Below, piece by piece: positions 51,970-61,376 of a stretch of 64,000 bases of DNA. The position numbers and the translations under genes are program-made. Origin of the DNA: VMCP01 sp964527775 (lineage in GTDB: Bacteria; Bacteroidota; Bacteroidia; NS11-12g; UBA955); assembly GCA_964527775.1 (NCBI GenBank), contig CAZGQS010000001.1:305016-369015 (forward strand), given 5' to 3'. Within the stretch, counting starts at the first letter, position 1. Every line of letters starts with the position of its first letter. The notes beneath the pieces were generated by a model. That model was not told where the DNA came from. It worked only from the letters and a program-made list of their open reading frames with translations, and did not search any database.

Positions 51970-53313
51970 TTAAAAGCCTAGAGCTCTAGAAATATCCACC
52001 CAAAAAATAAAGACAAAAAGACTCAACAATATAGCCATACCTATAATTTGACCAATGTAAAGTACTTTATCATTTACCGGGCGACGGAAGATGATTTCAT
52101 ACATCAAGAACATTACATGTCCACCATCTAGAGCTGGAATTGGTAGTATGTTCATCAAGGCCAAAGCAAGTGAAATGGTTGCGGTTAGTGACCAAAAATT
52201 GATCCAATCCCATGTGCTTCCGTACATTTGAGCTATTCCAATAGGACCAGCTAAAGAGTTTTTGGGATTTACTTTACCAGAAACCATTTTTGATAATCCA
52301 GCAGCATTCGCTGAAATTAATCCTGCTGATTTTGATGCACCCATTGCCATGGATTCACCGAGCGAGTAACTGACTGTTTTCTCCAATCCCTCAAAACCAT
52401 AAATCTTTGGTTGAAATCCTAAAGTACCATCTTCGTTGATGGTAATGTAGGCTTTTCTAGATGCCCCTTTAGAATCTTGAACCATAAACTCAGCAGTTTC
52501 ACCCGCTTTATTTTGAAGTATTTCTTTGAATTCAAAGAATGATCCGAAAGTTTGAGAATCAATGCTTACAAATTTATCACCTTCTCTGATTCCAGATTTG
52601 GCTGCCGGACTTCCACCTACTACTTGTTTCACATCAAACTGAAAACGCGGCGAAATCAGAGGAAGGTCTGAATTCAGACTTAACTTATTCTCTATATCGG
52701 CAGGTAGCAGAATATTGGTATCTCTACCATTTCTTATTAAAGAAATTTCCTTTTTATCATTGGTTAAAAATGCTGGATCGGCAAATTCAGATAAAAGATT
52801 TTCAACGGGCTTGCCATTAAGTTTAACAATCTGGTCGCCTGTTTGCAGACCCATTGTTCTAGCATTCGGACTCGCATAAATACCGCCATTAGAGTTGATG
52901 GCAGTATTGGGGATATACGATTCACCTTGACTAAAAATCAATCCTGAAATGATGACTACACCGAGAATAACATTTACTACTACCCCGCCAATCATTACTA
53001 TCAATCTCTGCCAAGCGGGTTTAGACCTAAACTCCCATGGTTGAGGTTCGGAAGCCAATTGATTTTTATCCAGGCTTTCGTCAATCATACCTGCGATTTT
53101 TACATATCCACCGAGGGGCAACCAACCAATACCGTATTCGGTATCGCCTTTTTTGAAACTGAAAAGTTTAAATCCCCAAGCATCAAAGAAAAGGTAGAAT
53201 TTTTCAACTTTTATACCAAAAGCCCTAGCGGCTAAAAAATGCCCTAGTTCGTGCAGCGTTACAATAAGTCCAAGTGCGGCAAAAAACTGGAGCAGAGTAA
53301 TTAACGTATTCAT
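51970..53313 (-). CDS. rseP: RseP family intramembrane zinc metalloprotease
   Basis: A 447-residue site-2 protease. Zinc-binding HELGH lies at residues 21-25 in TM1 and the third ligand Asp in MNILPIPALDGGH within the C-terminal TM. Two PDZ-like domains lie between (about 130-215 and 222-300), each with a GLQTGD or GIREGD carboxylate-binding region. In E. coli RseP cleaves anti-sigma factor RseA after DegS; in Bacteroidota the substrate is probably an anti-ECF sigma factor. It is followed 13 bp later by hscB on the same strand. The length matches family members with two PDZ domains. Confidence 0.95.
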   Translation of the reverse strand: MNTLITLLQFFAALGLIVTLHELGHFLAARAFGIKVEKFYLFFDAWGFKLFSFKKGDTEYGIGWLPLGGYVKIAGMIDESLDKNQLASEPQPWEFRSKPAWQRLIVMIGGVVVNVILGVVIISGLIFSQGESYIPNTAINSNGGIYASPNARTMGLQTGDQIVKLNGKPVENLLSEFADPAFLTNDKKEISLIRNGRDTNILLPADIENKLSLNSDLPLISPRFQFDVKQVVGGSPAAKSGIREGDKFVSIDSQTFGSFFEFKEILQNKAGETAEFMVQDSKGASRKAYITINEDGTLGFQPKIYGFEGLEKTVSYSLGESMAMGASKSAGLISANAAGLSKMVSGKVNPKNSLAGPIGIAQMYGSTWDWINFWSLTATISLALALMNILPIPALDGGHVMFLMYEIIFRRPVNDKVLYIGQIIGMAILLSLFVFIFWVDISRALGF

Positions 53314-53335
53314 GTGATTTGCAAATTTAGGATAA

Positions 53336-53782
53336 CTAAAGGGGTTTTAACATTTTTTTGTGTGGGATTCCGACCTCGGTAAACCAATCTCCGACCAAAG
53401 TATAACCAAGGGACAAATAAAAGGGAATCGCATTTTCTCGTGCGTGCAATTGAATTTCTATGAAATTCTGAGCTCTCAAACGTCTTTCCGCTTCAATTAC
53501 CATGAGTTTTCCAATTCCTTGACCTTGGTGTATTTCACTGACTGCAACCTGCCTCATTTTGGCAATGTTTAAATCCCGGTTTGGAGTGATAATTAGACAA
53601 GCTACACATTGTGCCTGGAAAAAAACTCCTAAATGCCAATCATCTTTATCTGGATCTAGTTGATCCTTGGAAAACTGGAGCTGAAGGGGTTTTCTAAGCA
53701 CTTGATTTCTTAATGAGAGAGATTGGTAGTATTCTTTAGACCCAAAGTCTACCCATTGAGTTGAGAGCGAACTCAAATTCAT
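53336..53782 (-). CDS. GNAT family N-acetyltransferase
   Basis: A 148-residue GNAT-fold enzyme. The acetyl-CoA pyrophosphate loop is in QVAVSEIHQGQGIGKLMVIEAE (R/QxxGxG/A type: QGQGIG), followed by an ARENAIPFYLSLGYTLVG segment typical of motif B. I use the ATG 53782, which overlaps the maeB stop (ATGA), rather than an in-frame codon seven residues upstream inside maeB. The substrate is not evident. The position between maeB and rseP in one operon gives no functional clue. Confidence 0.88.
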   Translation of the reverse strand: MNLSSLSTQWVDFGSKEYYQSLSLRNQVLRKPLQLQFSKDQLDPDKDDWHLGVFFQAQCVACLIITPNRDLNIAKMRQVAVSEIHQGQGIGKLMVIEAERRLRAQNFIEIQLHARENAIPFYLSLGYTLVGDWFTEVGIPHKKMLKPL

Positions 53783-56046
53783 TGACGACTTTGAGCTTCG
53801 CAAACACCAAGAGCAACCATATTCATAATTTCACGAACATTTGAACTGTGATGAAGAATATGCACCGTTTTATTCATTCCTAAAAGAACGGGACCAATGG
53901 CTTCAGCCATTCCCATGGATCTTAGAATCTGATAAGCAGCATTGGCACTATTCAAATCAGGGAATATGAATGTGTTTGCACTACTAGAACCTAATTTATT
54001 GAACGGATATAACTCGGCTCGTTGATCGCCGTCTAAAGCGTAAATGGGTTGCATTTCTCCATCTACCATTATTTCAGGGTCTGATTGATGCAATCTTGTG
54101 ACTACTTTTCTGATTTTTTCGGGGGATTTTCCGCTGTTTGATCCAAAGTTAGAATAAGATAGCATCGCTATTTTGGGCTCAATTTGGAAATCTTTCACTC
54201 GTTTGTGAACCAATTTCACTAAAGAATAAAGTTCGTCTTCCGACAGCTCTACATTAACCGTTGTATCGGCAAAAAACAATGGACCCTGTTTTGTCATCAT
54301 GATGTGCATTCCAGCGATACGGCCAGAATCTTGTGACATACCAATTGAGAATAGGGCTGGTTTAAGTGCTAACGGATAGTTTCTCGTCAATCCCGATATG
54401 AATACATCGGCATCGCCGCATTCAACCATCATTGAACCGAAATAGTTCCTGTTGCGCATTTGGTATTCTGCTTCATAAGAAGTTACCCCTTTTCTACCGC
54501 GCTTTTCAAAGAATTTAGCTCCGTATTCTGCTCTTTTCTGGTCTTCTTTTCTTGGATCAATGATTACTGCATCAGGAATATTGATGTTATTTTCCTCCAT
54601 CATTTTTCTGATGACTTCTTCTTTTCCGAGTAAAATAGGTTTAGCTATTTTTTCATTGAGACTTCCTTCTGCAGCTCTGAGAATTCTTACGTTATCTGCT
54701 TCGGCAAAAACCACTCTTTTGGGTGATTTCTTAGCTCTAATCATCAACCTATTGACAAAATCATTGTCTATTCCTAAGCGTTTTCTAAGTTCATTCTCAT
54801 AAGCATGCCAATCGGTAATAGGAGCTTTAGAAACTCCGCTATCCATGGCTGCTTTTGCTACGGCAGGTGCAACCGTTGTAATCAATCGAGGGTCCATGGG
54901 CTTTGGAATGATGTAATTAGGACCAAAAGTCATGTTCTTCTCATTGTAGGCCATCATAACTACCTCTGGAACGGGTTCTTTTGCCAATGAAGCAATAGCT
55001 CTAACTGCAGCCAATTTCATTTCTTCGTTGATGGCAGTTGCGCGAACATCTAATGCACCTCTAAATATAAAAGGAAACCCAAGTACGTTGTTTACTTGAT
55101 TGGGATAATCACTTCTTCCAGTGGCCATTACTAAATCAGGACGAGTTTGAATGGCTAGGTTGTAATCAATTTCAGGGGTTGGATTTGCCATGGCAAAAAC
55201 AATGGGTTTTTCAGCCATGCTGAGAATCATTTCAGGGGAAAGAATGTTGCCTTTGCTCAATCCCACAAAAACATCTGCTCCAACTAAAGATTCTTCCAAA
55301 GTTTCAGCGGTGGAAGTGGTTGCGAATTGACTTTTGTATTTATCTAAGTTGTCGCGTCTAACGGAGATTACTCCTTTAGAATCGAGCATGATCAAATTCT
55401 TTTTTTGCACACCTAGACTCACAAATAGTTTAGTACAAGCTATAGCACTCGCTCCTGCCCCGTTGACAACGAGTTTAACATCTTCAATTCTCTTTCCAAC
55501 AATTTCAAGAGCGTTCAATAAACCTGCGGCAGAAATGATGGCCGTTCCGTGTTGGTCATCGTGCATGATAGGAATATTGAGCTCCTCTTTTAATCTTTCC
55601 TCAATCTCGAAACTTTCTGGAGCTTTAATATCCTCAAGGTTTATTCCCCCAAAAGTGGGTTCCATGGCCTTAACCACTTTGATGAAATCTTCAACATTTT
55701 TACAGTCTAGTTCTATATCGAACACATCAATATCAGCAAAGAGTTTGAAAAGTACTCCTTTTCCTTCCATTACTGGCTTTGAAGCTTCTGGTCCAATATC
55801 GCCTAAACCTAAAACGGCTGTGCCATTGGAAATAACTGCAACCAAATTTCCTTTGGCTGTATATTTATAAACGTCTTCTTTATTTTCTGCAATTTTCTCA
55901 CAGGGTTCTGCGACACCTGGTGAATAAGCCAAAGCAAGATCAAATTGAGTTCTAGTAGGCTTTGTAGAAATGACTTCAATCTTTCCGGGTCTGCCTTCAG
56001 CGTGATAAGACAGCGCATCAAAATACTTCTTATTCTTATTTAACAT
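53779..56046 (-). CDS. maeB: NADP-dependent malic enzyme with phosphotransacetylase-like domain
   Basis: A 755-residue fusion. The N-terminal malic enzyme part (about 1-410) has the YSPGVAEPCE and MHDDQHGTAIISAAGLLNAL motifs, the NADP-binding VVNGAGASAIAC and the VFAMANPTPEI segment. The C-terminal part (about 425-750) resembles phosphotransacetylase, as in the MaeB type, where it acts as an acetyl-CoA-sensing regulatory domain rather than a catalytic one. It oxidatively decarboxylates malate to pyruvate and NADPH. It is the first gene of a minus-strand unit with GNAT, rseP, hscB and the PRTase, and is divergent from the vWA protein gene. Confidence 0.96.
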   Translation of the reverse strand: MLNKNKKYFDALSYHAEGRPGKIEVISTKPTRTQFDLALAYSPGVAEPCEKIAENKEDVYKYTAKGNLVAVISNGTAVLGLGDIGPEASKPVMEGKGVLFKLFADIDVFDIELDCKNVEDFIKVVKAMEPTFGGINLEDIKAPESFEIEERLKEELNIPIMHDDQHGTAIISAAGLLNALEIVGKRIEDVKLVVNGAGASAIACTKLFVSLGVQKKNLIMLDSKGVISVRRDNLDKYKSQFATTSTAETLEESLVGADVFVGLSKGNILSPEMILSMAEKPIVFAMANPTPEIDYNLAIQTRPDLVMATGRSDYPNQVNNVLGFPFIFRGALDVRATAINEEMKLAAVRAIASLAKEPVPEVVMMAYNEKNMTFGPNYIIPKPMDPRLITTVAPAVAKAAMDSGVSKAPITDWHAYENELRKRLGIDNDFVNRLMIRAKKSPKRVVFAEADNVRILRAAEGSLNEKIAKPILLGKEEVIRKMMEENNINIPDAVIIDPRKEDQKRAEYGAKFFEKRGRKGVTSYEAEYQMRNRNYFGSMMVECGDADVFISGLTRNYPLALKPALFSIGMSQDSGRIAGMHIMMTKQGPLFFADTTVNVELSEDELYSLVKLVHKRVKDFQIEPKIAMLSYSNFGSNSGKSPEKIRKVVTRLHQSDPEIMVDGEMQPIYALDGDQRAELYPFNKLGSSSANTFIFPDLNSANAAYQILRSMGMAEAIGPVLLGMNKTVHILHHSSNVREIMNMVALGVCEAQSRQ

Positions 56047-56113
56047 TGCCGCAAATTTAAGTTTTCAATTTACATTCTCGTTTACCTTTTCCACCTTAAA
56101 CGTATAAAGGCCC

Positions 56114-57964
56114 ATGATGAAACCAATTATTCTCAGTTTAATGGGCGTTGCAGCGATGTCTGTATTGGTGTCCCAAAAAGACAAAACCTCAGTAAATTCA
56201 ACCAACTACTACGTACTTGATTCAAACAAACATACCATTTGCTCGGTATATGTATCACCCATTGGACAAGTGAATATTTCCAGTCAAAAACAACAATTAG
56301 CATATTTATCAAGAAGCAGAGATTCACTTGGGATTTTAATGGGATTTAAACTTCGAGCGGGAAACAACAACTATTTGTTCAATCAAGTTGCCCAATTACC
56401 CTCTTACAATGGTAAAATTTATGATGGTGAGTATTCATTGGGAGATGATGTAATAAAAAAAGCTGGTCATTTTGAAAAAAGCAGAATGACCATGAAATCA
56501 AAAGCACCATCTAGAGAAATGTCTGTAATGGATGTTGAATCTGTAGCAGCACCTATTTCTGAATCAGCTATTGAACACAGAGATTACACGGTTACAAAAG
56601 ATGTTGCATCCATAAAAGCCAGTTCGGGAGTTGTAACTGCTGGCCTTTGGAGTGACTTAGATAATTGGAACAAATACTTTACTACTTATCCCAACACACA
56701 TAGTTATTGGGGATTGGATTTCAATAAAAAAAGGTTCTCTGTTGAAATATTGAATCCCGATAAAACTCCGGCAATTGGGGTAACGCTAATTTTGAAAAAA
56801 GCAGCCGGAGAGTCTATTTGGCAAACACAAACTGACAACAGAGGATATGCAGAACTATGGTCTGGCATATATTCATCTGATAAAATAGATGAAAAAGAAT
56901 CGTATCAATTATTTGAAAAACGCGCAGACAATCAACGATTATTGGGAAAATTGAAAGAAACAGGTTTTGCTAGAAGTACTTTCTATTTAGGGACAGCTAA
57001 AACGTCCCCCAAAAAAGTAGACATCTGCTTTACTGTAGACGCAACTGGATCCATGGGTGATGAAATCAGCTACTTAAAAGAAGACATGATGTATATCATT
57101 CAAAGCTTACGAAAGGCGAGCCCATGCACTGAAATTAGAGTAGGTTCGGTATTTTACAGAGATAAGGGAGATGAATATGTAACACGCAAATTTGATTTTT
57201 CACCGTATGCGGAAAATGCACTGATGTTCATTGGTGATCAAAGTGCAGGCGGAGGTGGAGATTTTCCTGAAGCTGTAGAAGAAGGTTTGAGGGTATCAAA
57301 TGAAGAACTCAATTGGTCAACTGAAGCGGTTGCAAAAATCAACTTCCTGATTTTAGATGCCCCGCCACATGCTAATGAGCAAGCGAAAATTCAAGAGCAA
57401 ATTAGAATTGCGGCTTTAAGGGGAATAAAAATAATTCCCATTACTGCTTCAGGAATTGATGCATCAACTGAAATTCTCATGAAACAAATGGCCATTGCTA
57501 CCAACGGTGAATATTTATACATCACCGATCATAGCGGAGTTGGCGGTTCTCATCTAAAGCCTACTGGTGTAAAAGAAAATGTTGACCTATTAACCAATCA
57601 AGTGATAAAGGTTTTGAAGAAATTCTGTTTAACACCCGATTGTAATCCGGAACAGGAACCCAACAGTCCACACCAAGATCCCAACTATGTAAATTTTGGA
57701 ACTAAAGATGTCATCATTCAGTGTTATCCTAATCCAGCCACAGAATACTTGGATTTTGAAGGGAACAATGTTATCAATGAGATTTCGATAAGGGCGTTTA
57801 ACGGTCAAGAAATATTGAATGTGAAGCCGTTAGATAAGAAATATAGGTTGAAATTGCCCGCTGTAAAACCAGGCATTTATGCGGTAACTGTTATTATTAA
57901 TCAGAGATATTTCAATACAAAAATTGTGATTCAGCCTTCCAACGGACAAGGAAAAATTGACTAA
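56114..57964 (+). CDS. Secreted von Willebrand A-domain protein with T9SS-like C-terminal tail
   Basis: A 616-residue exported protein. A hydrophobic signal segment (about 4-20) starts the chain. A middle part (about 170-300) has a WSDLDNWNKYF motif and a carboxypeptidase-regulatory-like beta domain (TPAIGVTLILKKAAGESIW). The vWA domain (about 300-500) keeps the MIDAS motif DATGSMGDE (Asp309), a GGGGDFPEAVEEGL loop and the DAPPH strand. The C-terminal region (about 545-616, CYPNPATEYLDFEG) is Por/T9SS type A-like. vWA proteins bind metal-dependent ligands. A surface adhesion or assembly role is plausible. Its stop overlaps that of the convergent gene at 57961 (CTAA). Confidence 0.87.
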   Translation: MMKPIILSLMGVAAMSVLVSQKDKTSVNSTNYYVLDSNKHTICSVYVSPIGQVNISSQKQQLAYLSRSRDSLGILMGFKLRAGNNNYLFNQVAQLPSYNGKIYDGEYSLGDDVIKKAGHFEKSRMTMKSKAPSREMSVMDVESVAAPISESAIEHRDYTVTKDVASIKASSGVVTAGLWSDLDNWNKYFTTYPNTHSYWGLDFNKKRFSVEILNPDKTPAIGVTLILKKAAGESIWQTQTDNRGYAELWSGIYSSDKIDEKESYQLFEKRADNQRLLGKLKETGFARSTFYLGTAKTSPKKVDICFTVDATGSMGDEISYLKEDMMYIIQSLRKASPCTEIRVGSVFYRDKGDEYVTRKFDFSPYAENALMFIGDQSAGGGGDFPEAVEEGLRVSNEELNWSTEAVAKINFLILDAPPHANEQAKIQEQIRIAALRGIKIIPITASGIDASTEILMKQMAIATNGEYLYITDHSGVGGSHLKPTGVKENVDLLTNQVIKVLKKFCLTPDCNPEQEPNSPHQDPNYVNFGTKDVIIQCYPNPATEYLDFEGNNVINEISIRAFNGQEILNVKPLDKKYRLKLPAVKPGIYAVTVIINQRYFNTKIVIQPSNGQGKID

Positions 57965-58335
57965 AATGACAATATTACCGCTACGGTCAGACCCGAAAAG
58001 GCGGTAACAGCAATATCCGTAATTGAGTCGGTACGTTTGGCAACATCCCAAGTACCGGCTCTTTTATTTTTACTGTAATCGTAAGTTTCTTTAAGCAAGG
58101 CGGCCGCCAATGTTGAAGCAACTGCTACTTTTAGTCCACGTCTTTGGGTAGCTAATGGGCTTTCAAGTTTGAAATTTTGAGTGGTAAAATCATAAGCGAT
58201 GAATGAAATCAATGCACCGCCAACAATATGATAGAATTTATCGTTGGTTTGATTTTTGAAGATTGTGGTATTTTGGGCTTTCAAATTTGAAGCCGCCATT
58301 AAAATTACACATAAAAACAAATACTTGATTCGCAT
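57961..58335 (-). CDS. Small exported membrane protein, YfiM/DUF2279-like
   Basis: A 124-residue protein with a cleavable signal peptide (to about residue 20, NLKAQN), followed by a DKFYHIVGGALISF hydrophobic stretch, a KETYDYSK segment and a final SITDIAVTAFSGLTVAVIL membrane segment. The order D-x2-H-x2-GG ... KE-x2-D ... D-x2-V-x3-G is reminiscent of the YfiM/DUF2279 group of small envelope proteins, whose function is unknown. The match is by motif spacing only. The gene is convergent with the vWA protein (4-bp overlap of stop codons) and divergent from fumC. Confidence 0.65.
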   Translation of the reverse strand: MRIKYLFLCVILMAASNLKAQNTTIFKNQTNDKFYHIVGGALISFIAYDFTTQNFKLESPLATQRRGLKVAVASTLAAALLKETYDYSKNKRAGTWDVAKRTDSITDIAVTAFSGLTVAVILSF

Positions 58336-58407
58336 GCTGTTCAGGTCTTTTCAAATTTAATGCCAAACCTTTGTTGGTAGTAATTCGATTTGGTGGATTC
58401 ACTTTTG

Positions 58408-58415
58408 TATTTTTG
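58408..58415 (+). promoter_or_regulatory. Bacteroidota -7 promoter box for fumC
   Basis: TATTTTTG matches TAnnTTTG exactly and lies 7 bp before the ATG at 58423. A TTTG (58389-58392) about 15 bp upstream of the box may be the -33 element, although closer than usual. It supports the start at 58423 and predicts an almost leaderless message. Confidence 0.55.
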
Positions 58416-58422
58416 CAACATC

Positions 58423-59844
58423 ATGACTGAATTTCGTATTGAACACGACACCATGGGTGAGGTGAAAGTACCAGCAGGTGCTTATTGGGGAGCCCAAACA
58501 GAGAGAAGTCGAAATAATTTCCGCATTGGTCCAGAAGGTTCAATGCCTATTGAAATCATTCGTGCTTTTGCGATTTTAAAAAAATGTGCAGCAAAGGCAA
58601 ATCATGAATTGGGAGTATTGTCAAAAGAAAAATATGAGTTGATTGCTCAGGTTTGTGATGAAATATTTGATGGAAAACATGACAAGGAGTTTCCGTTGGT
58701 TATTTGGCAAACCGGTAGTGGTACTCAAAGCAATATGAATGTGAATGAGGTTATTGCCAACAGAGCACATGTATTAACAGGAGGAAAACTTACAGATGAG
58801 CATAAAGTTTTACATCCCAACGATGATGTAAACAAGAGTCAAAGCAGTAATGATACCTTTCCAACAGCTATGAGTATTGCTGTTTTTAAACAAGTTATTG
58901 ATTACACCCTTCCAGGTTTGCAAGCATTAAAGACCACTTTGAAGCACAAAGCAAGAGAATATAAGGACATAGTGAAAATTGGACGCACCCATTTTATGGA
59001 TGCTACTCCGTTGACCTTGGGACAGGAATTCAGTGGATATGTTACTCAGCTTGACAATGGAATTGCCGCTATCAATCGTGCAATGAAACCCGCAGCCGAA
59101 TTGGCTCTAGGTGGAACTGCAGTTGGAACGGGCTTAAATACACCTAAAGGATATTCAGAATTGGTTGCACGTTTCATTGCGGAAGAAAGTGGATTGCCGT
59201 TTGTAACAGCAGAAAATAAGTTTGAAGCATTGGCTGCACATGATGCAATGGTTGAATTGCACGGAGCAATTAAAAGAGCTGCGGTTAGTGCATTCAAGAT
59301 TGCCAATGATATTAGAATGTTAAGTTCAGGGCCAAGAAGCGGTATTGGTGAGATTTTAATCCCTGAAAATGAACCAGGTTCATCCATTATGCCCGGAAAG
59401 GTAAATCCAACACAACCAGAAGCATTGACCATGGTTTGCGCACAAATTTTGGGTAACGATGTCGCCATTTCATTTGGCGCGAGTCAAGGCCATTTTGAAT
59501 TGAACGTATACAAACCTTTGATTGCTGCAAATATGTTGCAAAGTGCACGTTTATTGGGTCAGGCTTGCTTGAGTTTCAATGATAATTGTGCAATTGGTAT
59601 TGAACCAAATCACGAGAACATCAAAAAATTGGTAGACCAAAGTTTGATGTTAGTGACTGCTTTGAATACCCACATTGGTTACGAAAACGCAGCTAAAATT
59701 GCTAAAAAAGCGCATAAAGAAGGTACCACATTGAAAGAGGCCGCTCTTTCTTTGGGACTTTTAACTTCAGAACAATTTGATGAATGGGTGAAGCCTGAAA
59801 GTATGGTTGGAAACCCCGACGAAGTCATTAACTTATTTAAATAA
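58423..59844 (+). CDS. fumC: Fumarate hydratase, class II
   Basis: A 473-residue TCA-cycle enzyme (fumarate to malate) of the fumarase/aspartase superfamily. The signature GSSIMPGKVNPTQPE lies about two thirds in, with the active-site segments TGSGTQSNMNVNEVIANRA and KIGRTHFMDATPLTLGQE. The start is taken at MTEFRIEHDTMGEV, which is how class II fumarases begin; the 11 codons upstream overlap the promoter box. Iron-free class II type, length normal. The next gene, folP, starts 9 bp later on the same strand. Confidence 0.97.
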   Translation: MTEFRIEHDTMGEVKVPAGAYWGAQTERSRNNFRIGPEGSMPIEIIRAFAILKKCAAKANHELGVLSKEKYELIAQVCDEIFDGKHDKEFPLVIWQTGSGTQSNMNVNEVIANRAHVLTGGKLTDEHKVLHPNDDVNKSQSSNDTFPTAMSIAVFKQVIDYTLPGLQALKTTLKHKAREYKDIVKIGRTHFMDATPLTLGQEFSGYVTQLDNGIAAINRAMKPAAELALGGTAVGTGLNTPKGYSELVARFIAEESGLPFVTAENKFEALAAHDAMVELHGAIKRAAVSAFKIANDIRMLSSGPRSGIGEILIPENEPGSSIMPGKVNPTQPEALTMVCAQILGNDVAISFGASQGHFELNVYKPLIAANMLQSARLLGQACLSFNDNCAIGIEPNHENIKKLVDQSLMLVTALNTHIGYENAAKIAKKAHKEGTTLKEAALSLGLLTSEQFDEWVKPESMVGNPDEVINLFK

Positions 59845-59853
59845 ATCGCCTAA

Positions 59854-60696
59854 ATGCCCATAATTCAATTGGTTGGCCACTCCAAAACTATGGAAGTTTC
59901 ACAACCCTTGATTATGGGCATTTTAAATATTACCCCTGACTCCTATTACAGCGAAAGCAGAGTATCATCAGTAGACCAGGCATTAGGAGTCGCAGAGCAA
60001 ATGCTCAAAGATGGAGCGAGTATTTTAGATATTGGAGGCCAAAGCTCCAGGCCTGGTTCAGATAGAATTTCAGCCATTGATGAACTTTATCGTGTTTTTC
60101 CAATAGTAAAGGCTGTTCGTAAACATTTTCCTGAGACATGGATCAGTGTTGATACTTATTTCGCCGATGTTGCAAAGTCTTGCATAGATATTGGAGTTGA
60201 AATCATCAATGATATTTCGTTTGGTGAAGATGACCCGCAAATGTTATCGGCTATTACCAATAGAGATATTACCTACATAGGAATGCATAAAATGGGCGAT
60301 CCTAAAATGATGCAAGAAAATCCTCACTATAATTCTGTTGTTGATGATGTATTTCAGTATTTGATTGATCGTTCCAACGTTTTTAAAAAAGCGGGTGTGC
60401 GGAATATTTGGATTGATCCTGGGTTTGGATTTGGAAAAACTATAGACCATAATTATCAACTATTTTCTAATTTGAATCTTTTTTGCCAATCCGAATTTGG
60501 TGTACTCGTTGGAATATCTCGCAAAAGTATGATTTACAAATTATTGGAAATCAATGTCGAAGAATCACTCAATGCAACCTCCGCTTTAAATTTATTGGCA
60601 TTAGAAAAAGGAGCCAAAATTTTGAGAGTACACGATGTAAAAGCGGCAAAGGAAGTTTTGAAATTGCATGATGCTTTGCATAACTTTGCCCAATGA
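59854..60696 (+). CDS. folP: Dihydropteroate synthase
   Basis: A 280-residue TIM-barrel enzyme of folate synthesis joining p-aminobenzoate and dihydropterin pyrophosphate. The pterin-binding segments are clear: MGILNITPDSYYSESR (21-36), ILDIGGQSSRPGSD (loop 2), and a DPGFGFGKTIDHNYQ segment, with a C-terminal SRKSMIYKLLE. Loop residues are conserved, so it should be active. It overlaps rpe by 4 bp (ATGA). An operon with fumC is possible, given the 9-bp gap. Confidence 0.94.
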   Translation: MPIIQLVGHSKTMEVSQPLIMGILNITPDSYYSESRVSSVDQALGVAEQMLKDGASILDIGGQSSRPGSDRISAIDELYRVFPIVKAVRKHFPETWISVDTYFADVAKSCIDIGVEIINDISFGEDDPQMLSAITNRDITYIGMHKMGDPKMMQENPHYNSVVDDVFQYLIDRSNVFKKAGVRNIWIDPGFGFGKTIDHNYQLFSNLNLFCQSEFGVLVGISRKSMIYKLLEINVEESLNATSALNLLALEKGAKILRVHDVKAAKEVLKLHDALHNFAQ

Positions 60697-61346
60697 AAAT
60701 TATCGCTCCATCAATCTTATCTGCCGATTTTGGCAATTTGAATCAAGACATTGATATGATCAATCAAAGTGAAGCTCAGTGGTTTCACGTTGATGTAATG
60801 GATGGAGTTTTTGTACCCAATATTTCTTTCGGTTTTCCGGTCATGAAATCACTTCAAATACGCGCTAAAAAAACGTTGGATGTACATTTAATGATTGTTC
60901 AACCCGAAAGATACATTGAAGAATTCGCGAAAGCAGGTGCAAATATCTTGACTGTTCATATTGAAGCTTCAACCCACCTTCACCGAAGCTTGCAACAGAT
61001 CAAAGCCGCAGGAATGAAGGCAGGTGTAGCATTAAATCCACACACTCCCATCGCGTCATTAATGGATGTTTTGGAAGATGTTGATTTGGTTTGTTTGATG
61101 AGCGTGAATCCAGGTTTTGGAGGACAAAAATTCATTCCAAATACTTTGCAGAAAATAAAAGCTTTAAAAACAGAAATTGAAAGTAGAGGTTTAAATACAT
61201 TGATTGAAATCGATGGAGGTGTAACCCTGGATAATGCTCAATCCCTATTCAATGCAGGTGCAGATGTTTTGGTTGCAGGAAACACCGTTTTTTCGGCTGA
61301 AAATCCGAAGGCTACTATTTCACAATTGTTGGCCCTTTCAAAATAA
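60693..61346 (+). CDS. rpe: Ribulose-phosphate 3-epimerase
   Basis: A 217-residue TIM-barrel enzyme of the pentose phosphate pathway (ribulose-5-P to xylulose-5-P). Seen are IIAPSILSADFGNL (3-16), the catalytic Asp and metal-binding His in WFHVDVMDGVFVPNISFG, DVHLMI (His/Met), VNPGFGGQKFI, and IEIDGGVTLDNA with the second catalytic Asp. The length is normal. It follows folP with a 4-bp overlap and precedes the TonB receptor by 9 bp. Confidence 0.97.
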   Translation: MKIIAPSILSADFGNLNQDIDMINQSEAQWFHVDVMDGVFVPNISFGFPVMKSLQIRAKKTLDVHLMIVQPERYIEEFAKAGANILTVHIEASTHLHRSLQQIKAAGMKAGVALNPHTPIASLMDVLEDVDLVCLMSVNPGFGGQKFIPNTLQKIKALKTEIESRGLNTLIEIDGGVTLDNAQSLFNAGADVLVAGNTVFSAENPKATISQLLALSK

Positions 61347-61376
61347 ATCCAGGCATTGCAGCGTTTAGATGCCAAA

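Noticed and set aside
55334..55870. Plus-strand frame of 178 codons opposite the malic enzyme gene
   Set aside because: Long but antisense to a highly conserved enzyme; Ser/Pro-rich translation with no recognisable fold.
59046..59468. Minus-strand frame of 140 codons opposite fumC
   Set aside because: Antisense shadow of a conserved gene; Ala/Ser/Pro-rich without domain or promoter.
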